Shown: piece by piece, positions 9,280-20,788 of the stretch
How positions within the stretch are numbered: the first letter of the stretch is position 1
How the letters are laid out: the number at the start of each line of letters is the position of its first letter
NCBI GenBank assembly: GCA_025267735.1
Contig: CM046301.1
Coordinates: 70,521,110-70,585,109 of the forward strand
Source: Mactra quadrangularis
Lineage: Eukaryota; Mollusca; Bivalvia; Venerida; Mactridae
DNA length: 64,000 bases
Reading direction: 5' to 3'
The notes under the pieces: generated by a model
Databases searched by the model: none
Told to the model about the DNA's origin: nothing
Seen by the model: only the letters and a program-made list of their open reading frames with translations
Translations under genes and position numbers: made by a program

Positions 9280-10370
9280 TTACATTCACAAATTACAAAC
9301 TGATGCATGTATTTGTTAGACCTTGTAAAAAGTTATTCATTGTTTAGGCGGATCAATCCTTCTGATGTATCCGCTAAGTCTGCCAACTTTTTGTTCATTC
9401 AACAGCTTCCAGAGATTTAGCCTTTACTAAGGTTTAATGACCGCTGTGATATAGCAACCTACTGTATACAATGAGTACATGTTTTCTGGTGAAATCAATA
9501 TTCATGTTGACATATTGGTAGTGTTTGTCCTTTATATTTATGCCTCTATTCTTACATTTTTCATTTTGTGTAAGATATCCTGGTTCATGTTTCACCATGT
9601 CACAGATATTGCAGGCTTTGCACAAAACATGTGTAACTCACTCTTTTTTAACTTGAGTTACGACTATTTTGCACTAAGCCGACGATATATTAACTAAATA
9701 TTTAAATACATAGTGTTGTATATGGAACAAATGAAGAGTCTTATTTTATATTGTCTAACCTATTGGTTTATACGTACATATCAATGTTTGCAGCATTCTG
9801 ATGTAATTTCATTGGTGTTGTACATGTATATATTGTTTCATAAAATAAGGAACAATGTCCTTATAGTAAAACCCTCTATTTTGAATTTCACTGTACCACA
9901 TAGTTAACCACATATTTTTGCAAGACACTTTAAAAATTATCATAAGAGTAAGAAAGGCAATATAACAATCATCCAACTCATATTTTAGGCTAACGTGTTA
10001 CTTTCTACACTAATATTCCGTTAAGCTTTCCAATTGACGTAAATACCTCTTTAAGACTTTGTGTATTTATAATAGTGGATAAAATTTTACAATTGGAGAT
10101 ATAAGCAATAGAAATAAAGTTTATTCTGTGCAGCTGTAGATACCAGATTTGATAGCGTCTTAATTTATGTGCACATATCTAGCATCTACTGAACAGTTCA
10201 TGTTTTAGAAAACTATCGTGTTGAGAAACTTAGTTAAACTTCTATTTATTTAAAGTTTAAATTATATAAAAAATGTCACAATTCTAAAGTAAAATTGTGC
10301 TGCTTATGTGATTTAAAGTTTTATATGGCTTGTATCTTACAAACACTGTGATTTTTAGTTGAATATTGAA
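9280..10370. other. Intron sequence, nothing recognised
   Basis: Long AT-rich intron section between kinesin exons F and G. Several 60-80 codon frames exist on both strands but none has a recognisable motif or splice context. Confidence 0.5.
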
Positions 10371-10371
10371 T

Positions 10372-10750
10372 TTTCTTTCATGCTTTACGGTGAAACGTCA
10401 CGTTATTCGATGAAAATAAACGATGAAAATATAAATTTCACTGCGATGAAAATATAACCTTATATTTTCATCGTTCATGACGTCATATAAGATGATAAAT
10501 GGCGTCATCTTGGAGTAAAAATGACGTCACGTTATAATTTGTGTAAAATACATCAAATAAAACGCAAAACTAAGCATGAAAGAAACAGAATATTCGTCAA
10601 CTTTGGTGTAAGATGATTTTTATTTCAACTCGTGAACTCAGAAAGTGACATTTTCACTCGTGGCTATGCCACTCGTGAAAATATGTTTTCTGAGCTGACT
10701 CGGTGAAATAAAAATCGATCTTACACCAAAGTTGACGAATATCCTCTATA
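10372..10750 (+). mobile_element. Composite hairpin element, copy 1
   Basis: Two modules. The first (10372-10587) has inverted ends TTTCTTTCATGCTTTACG and AAGCATGAAAGAAA and carries ATGACGTCAT-type words. The second (10594-10745) is a near-perfect hairpin of about 75-bp arms around GGCTATGCC, beginning ATTCGTCAACTTTGGTG and ending CACCAAAGTTGACGAAT. The same two modules in the same order and spacing recur at 42198-42584. Non-coding; presumably non-autonomous. Confidence 0.8.
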
Positions 10751-10903
10751 CCTTTTAGTTTACTACATCAACTAATATATGAAGGGTTTTTATTCTTACA
10801 AAAAGTATAGTTTATTCTGATAGGCAAGTTTGTTTCCTATTCCCATAAAATTTAACCCAACAGAAACAATGTAAATAATACCGTGTATAATTTATCATTT
10901 CAG

Positions 10904-11044
10904 ACCAAGCTATGTTCACCAGCTAGAGCATATTTAACTCCAAGACAATTGGTGAAACCTTCATACCTTTTTGCACGAACGCCTACTGGCTCTCCAATCA
11001 GAAGAAATACACCATCTAAACCAAAAAAAAGATTGCTAAAATAA
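10904..11044 (+). pseudogene. Kinesin-14 exon G: C-terminal tail and stop
   Basis: Acceptor atttcag in phase 0 after exon F, then 46 codons and TAA at 11042-11044. The tail is basic and rich in S/T-P pairs (SPARAYLTPRQL, RTPTGSPIRRNTPSKPKKR), a plausible phospho-regulated tail following the motor, as some KIFC-type kinesins have. The tail itself is not a known domain. Confidence 0.75.
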
Positions 11045-13000
11045 AAATTGAATACTTATGATATGTCTTTACAGTGTCTTATCTATAAGTTATCTGTAAT
11101 CGAATGGCTTACTGTTGTCAACAGTTTGAGTCAATATACCTTATAGTAATGACAGTAGATGACTCTGTATACAGTTGATGAATAGACCTAATCCGGAATT
11201 CAAATTTATGGGTTTTTCCGTCCGTGCACAGACGGTACAAACAAAGTTTTCTACACATTATTGCTAAACAGCACGAACTATGGATTAGATCCTATTGTTC
11301 TTTTTACACGTGTTTTCATTGTAACAGTGAAAGTTTGTTTGTACCGAAGGGGAAAACCCAAATATTTGAATTCCGGATATAGTCTAATAGAATGCCATCT
11401 TGGCAATCTCTGTTGAATACAGAAGTGATGGGTTTGTTTCCCAGGCAGTTTAAAAATGGTGTCTTTGCACACGAGAACAAAATATAGGAAAGCCAATGTT
11501 GATTACCATATTCTGTGTAAGGGTTCATCTAACAATCATTTCCAGGGTCTATAGTCACGTGAACTGCAACACATATTGATGGGGTAAACAAAAAAAATAG
11601 TTTTTCGCCAATAACTCTTCAGAACACTGTCTTATTTGAATATGGAATGTATCATTTAATATGGAATTCACTATCTTTACATTCGATTGACTGATTTCCG
11701 AGTTGCATATAGAGCGTGGAAAGGTAACAACGTAACTCGTGAACCAGTCTATATGACAGGTAATTGTGGCGTCATTATGAAAGTCACGTTGCGGCACTCT
11801 TTGAATTTTTACAGCGGCATTTCTTATTGAAACAAGTAAGTTTAGATCATATTTTGTACATAAATTGACAAATTTATCAGCAATTACTTGTATAACGAAC
11901 TAGAAAATAAATTTTGTTCATGCGCGGCATGATAAATAATTTGCACTGAATTATAAGAAATTTAATATGACTAAGGCAAAGCCTCAAAGCGAGCTCGACG
12001 AATCAAAACTTATATGTGGAGACGTTACCACATTTTTTTACTTGTTAGCTTGTAGACCCATAAAAGTCTGAAATAAATGGAGATTAAAAAGAGAGAAAAG
12101 AACCGTCTGAAGGAAATCAATTTTCAAGACAAATCATCGAAACACTAATTATACACTATGATCACTCTATGTGTTTTGCTGTACATAAAAGCGTCACATC
12201 ACAGAGAAATGGAAGGTAGGACTACACCTGCATCCTCACAAAAATATCATGTTCTCCAAGATGCAAATAAAACATTTGATTAGACTATATATACGGCTTC
12301 AACCCACAAAACATATCCCCTGTTTCTTTTGTATTTTTTTTTACTTTTAAAATTGTCACTTTTATGAACTTGCAGATCCACGCTTGTAAACATGGCCTTA
12401 TTGTAGTTGCTTCAGTGATATATTTATTCGAGGGCCTATTAATCAAACAAGCTAGGGGAGATTACTGCGTAATTAATTGCATTCAAAAAAATCTGACAAC
12501 ATCTCATTCTTTTATGTCAGAATCATATTTCAATTCTGAAAGAAATGTATTGTACATTATTATTTATCTTTTGAATAGATGAAAAAAACGCAATAACACA
12601 TTTATTTTTTAAGATAGATATATTTTTCCTCTTTAAACAATGCCGGGTACCGTTAGGTTACGGAAACGTGCTGGTTTTATCATAAACGTCTCTTAGCGAC
12701 GTCATAAACGGTGCGTTGGTAAGTATATTCGATGTAAAAAAGGTCATAAATAAATAGAGTAAAAGAACGAATAAAAGGACGAAATATGTTTTGAATTGTT
12801 ATTATGGAATAAGCATCATAAAAAAACACTTTTGAAAATATTCTGTAAGTGAAAAAGGCCATGAAGCAGCTGTTAATCTTTTAAGATCACTGTAAAGATC
12901 GACAACTCTGTATGAGAGATTGTCTCTTCCGGATGCGCAGGGCGGGTTCAAAAATCAACTTCCGGTACATTTTCAAAATACGATACTGTATAGAAACATA
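11045..13000. other. Intergenic, no gene recognised
   Basis: No exon, element or RNA gene supported. Reading frames of 60-80 codons at 11278-11797 (minus), 12364-12582 (plus) and 12680-12862 (minus) have no known domain, no splice context and overlap one another. Confidence 0.5.
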
Positions 13001-13027
13001 TTCGCGTTACCGTAAAGCTCGCTTTTC

Positions 13028-13050
13028 GAGCGGGCCCTTCGGGCCCGCTC
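13028..13050. other. Perfect GC-rich hairpin
   Basis: GAGCGGGCCC, a TTC loop, then GGGCCCGCTC: a perfect 10-bp GC stem, with weaker flanking symmetry (AGCTCGCTTTTC and TTTGAGCTCGCT). It stands out in very AT-rich surroundings. It resembles a bacterial terminator in shape, but there is no gene here and the context is eukaryotic, so its role is unknown. Confidence 0.7.
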
Positions 13051-13200
13051 TTTGAGCTCGCTATAATTAACAGATCACAATTTGTGTTATTCTAAATAAC
13101 ATTTTATAATAATTATATTTTTTATGTTCAAATTGTATACAATGCACTAAAACAGCTGTGCATCATTATATGCATAAACCTCCAGTATTATAAAAAGCTC

Positions 13201-13272
13201 GAGAAATGACCAGGGTAGAAAGTGGAGAAATGACTAGGGTAGAAAGTGAAGAAATGACTAGGGGAGAAACTA
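13201..13272 (+). repeat. 24-bp tandem repeat, three copies
   Basis: Three successive units of the form GAGAAATGACYAGGGTAGAA plus AGTG, the last slightly changed. No coding role evident. Confidence 0.85.
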
Positions 13273-14950
13273 CTTGGTGGAGAATTCACAGATTTGGTTG
13301 CATTTTGATATTTCAAAAGTACCAACCATTTTCTGTAGCTGCGTTACCTTGACCTCAGACTTAAAATTGCATGAATTTACAATAACAAACATGGACAAAA
13401 TAGAGGAAGTGTATTGCGATACAATGTCGTAACGAAACATACTTTTTACGAAAAAGTTTTTTGATTTCTGCTAGAATGGCAAAATTCAATTTAATCAAGT
13501 GTTTACAAAAGCTGATTTAAGGATTTGCCTTCATGCATTAACAAAATTATGAGTATAGATTGAGAAGAAATTTGTTTATAGAAAATGTTTAATGCAGGAT
13601 TAATTACAGATGTGAATACTTCAAAATTAATTTTCTTCTTACATAAAAATGCTACAGTTTCTGCTGAAAGAGAACGAATTTACTAGATATTGTTTTGGTT
13701 GCTACAGGTACGTGTATGTGAGTTGATAGACGGGTAACTCAGACATTCTAAAAAGTGCCGGTCCGACAGACCTGATCAGAAAAATTAAATCGGGTCCAGT
13801 AAAAAGTCAGTCACGGCTACTCCGAATGTCCGGTTGAATTTCCTCATTTAGAATTCAAATGAAGACAACTAATAGCTACTTTATCATATTTCTCAATGGG
13901 TATTTAAATGTTTTGTGTTTTTCATCAGTTTAAAGTTAAAATGAATTATAATGACTAAGTAGCAAAAAGAAAACAGTAATGTGTCACGAAAAATTGACTT
14001 CCCCCTTACTGATCTAATTAGTAATGAAAAATAAAATTGAGTTAAAAAGCCGTCATTTTGATGATTTCTTCTGGTCCAGTGAAACCTGATTTGGTCCAGG
14101 GATTCTTTCAAGACAATGGACCAAATGTCCAGTTATGTCAAAACACTTTTGTGAATGTCTGGTGTAACTGTATACATATGTATATTGATTTATCATCATA
14201 GCAGTAGCTCCAATTGTGATATATTGATAGCAAATTGATTTATTGACAAGAAAACATTGATGCAAAGCATCAAAGAGTGCAAAAACTAATAACATGAAAG
14301 TACTGCTTGTTATAAATTTTCTTAAAGAGAGACATTAAAATTCTTAAAAAATATTGCGTATTAATCACTAATTAAAGGAACTAAATATGACTACTAAAAC
14401 ATAAACACCTATATAAATGTGCAAAATAAATAATAGGATTATAATGAGTGATGGTCTAATAATCCTTCTTTGTTTATGGTGTCAGTGTTTTTTTGCCAGC
14501 GGTTTAGACCGTCCCCAAAAATGATCTATACGAGCGTGCTTTCTATAAATAGACGTCGAAGACCGTGAAAGTCGAGTATACGTTTTAGTTTAAACCACAG
14601 TTTAGAAGAGAAGCTATTAATTTCTTGAAGAAATTCCTATCAAAGACCATTTATTTATGCTTAACAAACAAATGAAACGTTTACAAAACTCGTCAGATAA
14701 ATAAATTCATTAACTTAAAATTTCTCGTTTAGCTGTCTCGCCACATAAAGTACGTACGCTTTTTAGTCTAACCTTTGCTGACTTCAATGGCGGCCCCCAT
14801 GAGAAAAGTTAGGCAGTAGTAAGGCAGTAACAGCCGAAAAGTTCCGCATGCAGCGACATTATCAAAACGTAAAACATACATAGCACAACGCTCCCGCGTT
14901 CTGCTAAATAACAAATACAATAGTCCCATCAACAATCAATAGTTTTCAAT
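13273..14950. other. Intergenic, no gene recognised
   Basis: AT-rich sequence with the word GGTCCAG repeated near 13790 and 14070-14100, but no convincing element boundary. The overlapping minus-strand frames at 13893-14295 carry no recognisable motif. Confidence 0.45.
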
Positions 14951-15262
14951 AAAAGACACCTCTTAGCTGATATACATGTATTGTTCGTTTTTTTTTCTCA
15001 ACTGTCAAAGCATGAATAAATTACACGGTGTATGCGTTTGTTAAAGTTATAGTCGTAATATATCCACGAGTTCCAGAAAGTGTTATGATTGAGTAAAGCT
15101 GCTTATGCCGTATGATATGTTTTAGTCAACATATTTTAAATAACAATTAGGCTGCCAGTAAAAAAACAACAATGCATTCAGTCACCGTGAAATTATTCGA
15201 GCTTTGACAGTTGAGAAAAAAAAACGAACAATACATGTATATCAGCTAAGAGGAGTCTTTTC
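14951..15262. mobile_element. MITE-C, inverted-repeat element, copy 1
   Basis: About 312 bp with long inverted ends. The left end AAAAGACACCTCTTAGC runs into TCTCAACTGTCAAAGCATGA; the right end TCGAGCTTTGACAGTTGAGA runs into GCTAAGAGGAGTCTTTT. The inner core motif TCTCAACTGTCAAA with ACGGTG nearby is shared with copies at 22879-23030 and 32191-32320. No coding sequence. Confidence 0.8.
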
Positions 15263-15264
15263 AT

Positions 15265-15660
15265 AAAAAAGAATTTTGGCTATTTTGACCTAAAATTCAC
15301 TAATTGAGCGACTTCACTTCTCCAAATGGTATCAAATTAAAGTGTGCGTGGATAACTAACCAAAGGATAGCAAAAACCTACAATAGAATACATGCACGGG
15401 TTCGTTTTTGGCAAATCTGCCTGAGTGTTGTACGCGCAAATCTGCCTGAGTGTTGTACATAGAAATTGGACGATTTCTTGGCACCATTTTGTCAATAATG
15501 CAGCTACAAACCTCAACAAGGTATCAAATGAAAGCGTAGATAGCTCTCTAGCCTTTAGTAACCAAAAAATCAGTAATAAAATATGAGCACGTATACGTAT
15601 TGTTGAAATCTGCCTGAGTGTTGTGCACGGAATTTTGGCTATTTTGACCTGAAATTAAAA
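15265..15660 (+). repeat. Two diverged tandem units of a dispersed repeat
   Basis: Two units share the phrases TTTTGGCTATTTTGACCT, GGTATCAAAT followed by AAAG-GT, and ATCTGCCTGAGTGTTGT (also doubled at 15413-15458). Words from the first unit (AAAGTGTGCGTGGAT) are the inverse of the 40-bp repeats at 4828 and 6155, linking the two regions to one family. Confidence 0.6.
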
Positions 15661-15924
15661 CAACATGATAATTTCAAATTAAAAGATGGCATGAATATAT
15701 CCTTTTAGCATCAACAATTTTCAGACTTTTGTTTTCATGTGTGGTACAAAATTTAATGTAACATATTTATAGAATAACAATGTAAGGCTAATAAGGTATT
15801 ATTCAAGACAGTTTTGTATTGGTCATCAAGATACTACTTTATGAAGATATAATTATATAATTTTATGATCATTAAATTATTAGACAACTCGTAATCAACA
15901 TAATATATAATAACTAGGGTATGA

Positions 15925-16860
15925 ACTCATTTTCCTGAGGCTTATTTTCCAGGTGACCTAAATGCGAGAATAAAAAACTTCAATGATTATATTCCATTTG
16001 ATGTTATTGATTTTATATTTCAAAGCGACACCCAATACCCAAGTGATCCGTTTAATATTCCAAGGATCTCCAAAGACCATGTTTCGAATAACTTCGGTTC
16101 ATCACTGGTTGAACTCTGTTGTGAGCATAGTATTCATATATTTAACGGAAGGTTATTTGGTGATATTGATGGTAATTATACTTGTACGGCAAATGGTGGA
16201 AAAAGTGTGGTGGACTATATTATTGGATCTACGGTACTATTTGATTATGTTACTGACTTTTATATCAGTGAAGAAGATTTCTCTGATCATTACCCAGTGT
16301 GTTGTAAGCTATCATTTACTATGAAAGATGATAACACTAGTCATATACTAGAGAAAGAGAAACTACCATATTGTAAATTTAAGTGGAATGATCTATATAA
16401 GCATACGTTCAGTGAATCTTTCTCACTGTTGTACCAACAATTCTGTGCAAATTTAACTGAATCAAATGTTGTTGATAAATTGACAGACTTTAACTCCATA
16501 TATATGCAAGCTGGTGCTCGAATGAAACGAAATCCCTGCTCGAGCCATACTAAGTCATCTGATCAACCAGACTGGTGGGATGACAAGTGTTCTTCCATGA
16601 AACACAATAAATATAAGGCTCTAAGAAAATTAAGATCTTCTTACGAAAATATATACTTTGAACAGTATATGTCATTGAAAAAACAATTCAAATCATTGTG
16701 TTCAACCAAAAAGCTTGCACTTGAGAAACAAAGACGTACTGAGTTAGTAAATTGTGATCATAAATCGTTCTGGAAAAAACTCAAGTCTTTTACAAACGCT
16801 ACACCAAGTAAACAATCAGTAGACGAACCTATAGTAGGAAGAGTTGGCGAGTTGGCCGTC
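15925..16860 (+). pseudogene. LINE fragment encoding part of an endonuclease
   Basis: One frame is open from 15925 to 16917 without interruption. It shows C-terminal landmarks of the exonuclease-endonuclease-phosphatase domain of non-LTR retrotransposons: AYFPGDLNAR (catalytic D and N), KSVVDYIIGS, and SDHYPV (catalytic D-H). The domain nicks target DNA to prime reverse transcription. It is followed by a linker with DWWDDKCSSMKHNKYKALRK and FWKKLKSF, typical of the region before the reverse transcriptase. The domain start, the reverse transcriptase and the 3' end are absent on this strand. Beyond about 16855 the sequence belongs to an opposed LINE relic, so the element is truncated at both ends. 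The apparent frame at 15983-16324 in another register is a shadow. Confidence 0.85.
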
Positions 16861-16861
16861 G

Positions 16862-19640
16862 TGTATATGACCTATATATGTGTTGAATGCGACGTTAAAA
16901 GTCAAATAAAAAAATAACTAAGCATAAAATGAACATAGATGTCGACAGTGGACAGCCTTGACTTACACCTTTTTTAATCGCAAATACATCAGTCAAATGT
17001 CCGGTGTTAATTATTATTCTGGGGCCGATTGCATAATTCAAGTTTTATCTAGTCTAGTTTAAGCACTAGTCCGACGCTTACTAGCCTTGATTGCATAATT
17101 CAAGTTTAATTTTGTTTTAGCTAGTCTAAGACTAGCTATCCGGCGGATAACAAAACTTGAGCTTGGTAATCTTGTATAGTACTTAGTCCTCAGGTAGGAT
17201 AAACTATAATTGAAGTTTTCTTTCGTTGCACCGAAAAAAATACCTCTTAATCATGAGAATTTCGTGCTTGAACATTAATTATTTTGAATTAAATTTGAAT
17301 CGGTCGATTAACAGTGTTATTTTCAAATACATGTACATGCAAAAATAAATTCAATGTAAACATAATTGAAATAAAAATATTATTATTTATGTGCAACTGA
17401 TTTTCTTTCTATGATTGTCTTGAAAGGGCAAGCGAAAAAAACAAAGGGTAGTATACCAAGATAAAATGACTTTATAATCTGTACTTCAATGATATTTTCT
17501 GTATGAAAACCACACATAATTGATACATCTGTTAATTAATAAATGAATTGTATGATGTTATGCTCAGCTTACTTGCACATTCAGAGAGCTCATATACAGA
17601 TACATTTCAGGTTCCTCAGTTGAAGGCTGAATGAAACTACTTTTAAGATGTTAACATTTAGTAAGATATTGAAACTGCAAAACATGGCATCACACGCGCA
17701 TGCGCATATGTAACGCATGTCAATTTTTGCCAGTTTTGAATTGATAGAATATCAGATCAAATGCATTAGCTTAGTTGTATTACCCTGAAAAGTTGTACCT
17801 GAGTAATTAAACAACATTATAAGGTTTTCAAATATGTTGAGTTGCAATTAGTTTTATAGCAAGTTGCACGTTTGTCGATCGACCCTCGAACAACTAAGAA
17901 TTAATCATATTCGAGTTTGCTTTCTGTTTCCCCAGTTCTGAGCTAGCAGTAAAAATATTTAGCTCAAAGAAATAACGAGGTTTTCGTTGGGATTCGAATA
18001 AATGCCGGACTGGCGGTCCAATATCAGCCTTAAACTACCCCCATCGCAGGTTTAATTTTAATGATGTATTAAAATAAACTCAGGTTTTGCCTAAACTGTA
18101 TTTATGCAATAAAACCAGGTTTTTGCTTAGTCTGAGACTAATTAAACAACATTTATGCAATGGACAGGGTCTAAACTCTGGTTTAAACTTGAGTTTATCT
18201 TTAGACTAGAATTATGCAATCGAAACCAGAAGTTCACAACCAAAATTGAGATTTTTTCAGACACTTAGTCATGAAAACGTGATTTAAACAATCGAATGCT
18301 TTCTAAAAGTCAGCGAAAAATAAAATCCCTGACAAATTGTTTTAATATCGTTAATTGTCAAATATCGTTCTTATATTTCCACCAATATATCTATCCTTCA
18401 TAAAGCCAGTTAAGATCAAAATTTATTTTAGTTGGAAGAACTTTTTATTCTATTTGATACAGTTTTTGTGGCTATTTTGTAGTCAAGATTCAATAACGTG
18501 ATAGGTCTTTAATTTGATAAATGATCAAGATATTTTCCTTGTTTGGGAATTAAAGTTATAACTCCTTGTCTTTGAAGTTGGGTTAAGTTACCATTTTTAA
18601 AGGAGTAGTTTAAAGAATTTATTAGATAGCCTTTTAAATGGTTCCAAAATATTTTGCCTTCGCATGATAACTTTTCTTTTTCATTGAGAGTCGTTATATT
18701 GACATTAAAAAAATCATTATTTATGTATTCGTTTTCATCGTGATAATTTCTTTCGTGATATATTTTTTTGTTGAATTCATATTCGGTTTTTAACACGTCA
18801 TTTTACCATAAACATATTTTTCATCTACTTTCAATTTGTAAATTGTTTTCTGTTCTGCTTTATGTTTTTCCAAAGAAGCAAAATATGATGATTTTTTTAA
18901 TTGTTTTCTATATGTATCGCTTTAGATCGTAATAGTATACCATTTATTTTTTTATCAATAATGTTATCTAATTCTTGTTTTTTTATTGTAATCATTTGCA
19001 TAATCTCATAATCATCATTTTCATTTGATTATTTGTGTTCATTTTCTTACCTAGCTATTTAATTTTGCAATTTTAATTCATTTTGTTTCATCTCTTAGTT
19101 TTTATACGAAGTGTACTGTATTGTCTCATTTCTTACAGTGCCTTTAATGAGTTCCCATAGTGTGTCAGGCGTACATTCTTTATTTATTTCAGCTACTTCG
19201 TTTATACTTTGTATTATTTTTGATTTGTATTCATTATCAAGTAAAGTTGAGTTGATAATCTTAAAAATCCTGACCCTTTCTCTATTAGTAGTTCATCAAT
19301 AGTCACCGTGATCATATAAAGGTTTGTTTTATAGCAATGTAGAATGTTACAAGTTTTTATGATGTTGCTTAATGAGTTGGATATTAAGAAATAGTCAAGT
19401 CTACAATGTATTGGAGGTTTTGAACTCGAGGAGTGCCAGGTAAACTGTATTTTGTCCGGATTTTTATTACGCCATACATCAGTGAGATCACAATATTATT
19501 ATCTATCAAAGCTTTTATTTTCTTTCTACATTTTTTGTGAGTATCTAGATTTCCATTCTTTTTATCCAATTTAATATCAATACGTGTGTCAATAATATAT
19601 ATATAATTTATGCTCTTCAGTAATTGGAGGAAATAAAAGT
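16862..19640 (-). pseudogene. Decayed LINE (L1/Tx1-like) on the minus strand, interrupted
   Basis: Reading leftward on the minus strand: the end of an endonuclease-like region (DTRIDIKLDKKNGNLDTHKK near 19560-19600), then LTQLQRQGVITLIPKQGK (about 18540-18600), TGFMKDRYIGG (about 18380-18410), DFRKAFDCLNH (about 18285-18318), then after an inserted element IKKGVSQGCPLSTSMFIL (about 16920-16985). These are successive blocks of a reverse transcriptase. Stops and frame changes separate them, and the KSPG-type segment between CEGKI and FWNHL is deleted. The relic cannot encode a working protein. Confidence 0.8.
17018..18230. mobile_element. 1.2 kb inverted-repeat element nested in the LINE relic
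   Basis: The left end TTCTGGGGCCGATTGCATAA and the inverse of the right end TTCTGGTTTCGATTGCATAA agree except at a few bases, and the match extends into CTAGTCTAG/GTTTAA motifs. Inside each end the word TTGCATAA/TTATGCAA is repeated (about 17030, 17092; 18105, 18153, 18215), forming subterminal repeats. No reading frame of note. It separates the DFRKAFD and QGCPLS blocks of the minus-strand LINE. Confidence 0.8.
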
Positions 19641-19649
19641 ATATTCAAT

Positions 19650-20270
19650 ATTCTCAAAATAAAAATTCGTTCCTCATACTACATAACATCATGTTACTCG
19701 ATGCATACAAATTATATGTACCTCATGCACTTTTATCATGTTTTAATGCTCGCCTAGTAGTTTAAACCTCATTACAACATAACTTCATGCTGCACAATGC
19801 ATACCAATTTTCATATACCTCATACCACACAACATCATATTATAATTTATATCAAAATTCATATTTTATGCTACGTAATATCATGTAATACAAAGAATAC
19901 AAATCACTTATACCACATGCTATGTGACATCGTGTTGCACAATGCATACCATAGATTTACGATAATTTCATATTGTATAATGAGTACCCGTGATTTATAC
20001 TTTATGTTACATAGTAACACAATACATATCAAAGATTTACATTTCAAGATACATAATTCTATATTGTATAATGAGTACCCGTGACTTTTCTTTCATGTAA
20101 CGTAATATCACACTATATTATACATACCAAGAAAAAACCCTGTCTCATGTTACATAACATCATGATGCACAATGCATGATCTTATTTATACTTAATATAA
20201 TGCATGCAAAAGATTCATACTCCATGTCACATTTTATCAAGTAATACCATGTATACCAGATTTTGGTCTA
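19650..20270 (+). repeat. Degenerate tandem repeat of about 50 bp
   Basis: Loose repetition of phrases such as CCTCATACCACATAACATCA, GTTGCACAATGCATACCA and TATTGTATAATGAGTACCCG (19972-19989 and 20064-20081). Units are strongly diverged, so copy number cannot be stated. The 95-codon plus-strand frame at 19797 lies inside the array and is not credible. Confidence 0.6.
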
Positions 20271-20682
20271 AACAAGAAAATTACGAAATAAAAATGCTAT
20301 TCATAGTGTTTCGTCTGGATAAAAGCTTCGTATTGAATTGTCGGCACAAAGTTCATCTTGACGTGACCTTCTACGGAGACAGTAGAGATCCTGTACGACA
20401 ATGCTCTACATGATATCTGTTCACGGAGATCGATATAGATGATATGACTTTCTACATGGCTGGCCCCATTTGGGAGTGCAACATAAAAAAATAAAATACT
20501 ATTGCTAGGTGAAACATACATTGTAGAAACATTAACGTATACAATTTACAATTTATAGTCTAGTGTCATTTTAAACAATGACGAGGCTAACATCACATTT
20601 TGGGATGGATATCTACATTTAAACACTGCTTCCTTTGTTTAACATGGGTTGATATATTTCGGAACTATCTTTTAAAACATAA
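20271..20682. other. No gene recognised
   Basis: AT-rich sequence with overlapping frames on opposite strands at 20204-20413 and 20297-20521, neither with a known motif. Nothing else supported. Confidence 0.45.
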
Positions 20683-20788
20683 GATTTCACGTGAGCGAGT
20701 TGTTCTTTTTACGTGGGCGAGTTGGTATTTAGATATCAACCCGGCCACGTGAAAAAGAATAACTTGCCCTAAAGCTCGTGAAATTTTA
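20683..20788. repeat. Imperfect 106-bp hairpin
   Basis: Left arm GATTTCACGTGAGCGAGTTG then TTCTTTTTACGTGGGCGAG; right arm CCGGCCACGTGAAAAAGAAT then AACTTGCCC...CTCGTGAAATT. Arms of about 50 bp pair with several mismatches. Likely a small inverted-repeat element remnant. Confidence 0.65.

Larger units (their letters stand above)
2465..11044 (+). pseudogene. Kinesin-14 (KIFC-like, C-terminal motor) pseudogene or decaying copy
   Basis: Seven exons with good homology to a minus-end-directed kinesin-14: coiled coil (2465-2596), motor start (3585-3752), P-loop (4669-4768), switch I (6926-7049), switch II (7468-7659), motor end (8988-9139) and a basic tail with stop (10904-11044). The splice phases of the last four exons join cleanly. 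The motor lies at the C-terminal end, as in kinesin-14s, which cross-link microtubules and move cargo toward minus ends. Lesions: a stop and no acceptor just before FCRVRP; a frameshift in the P-loop exon; no exon found for roughly 100 residues between P-loop and switch I; a two-residue loss in switch I; a shortened switch II loop; NINKSL changed to AIIKSL. The 5' part of the gene is outside the window or absent. An assembly error could explain one lesion, not all. The family call is firm; subfamily within kinesin-14 is uncertain. Confidence 0.8.

Noticed and set aside
2465..11044. A functional kinesin gene
   Set aside because: Frameshift, lost acceptor, missing central exons and altered switches cannot all be assembly errors, so it is listed as a pseudogene.
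13028..13050. A rho-independent terminator
   Set aside because: The stem-loop shape fits, but there is no T-run, no upstream gene and the context is a eukaryotic genome.
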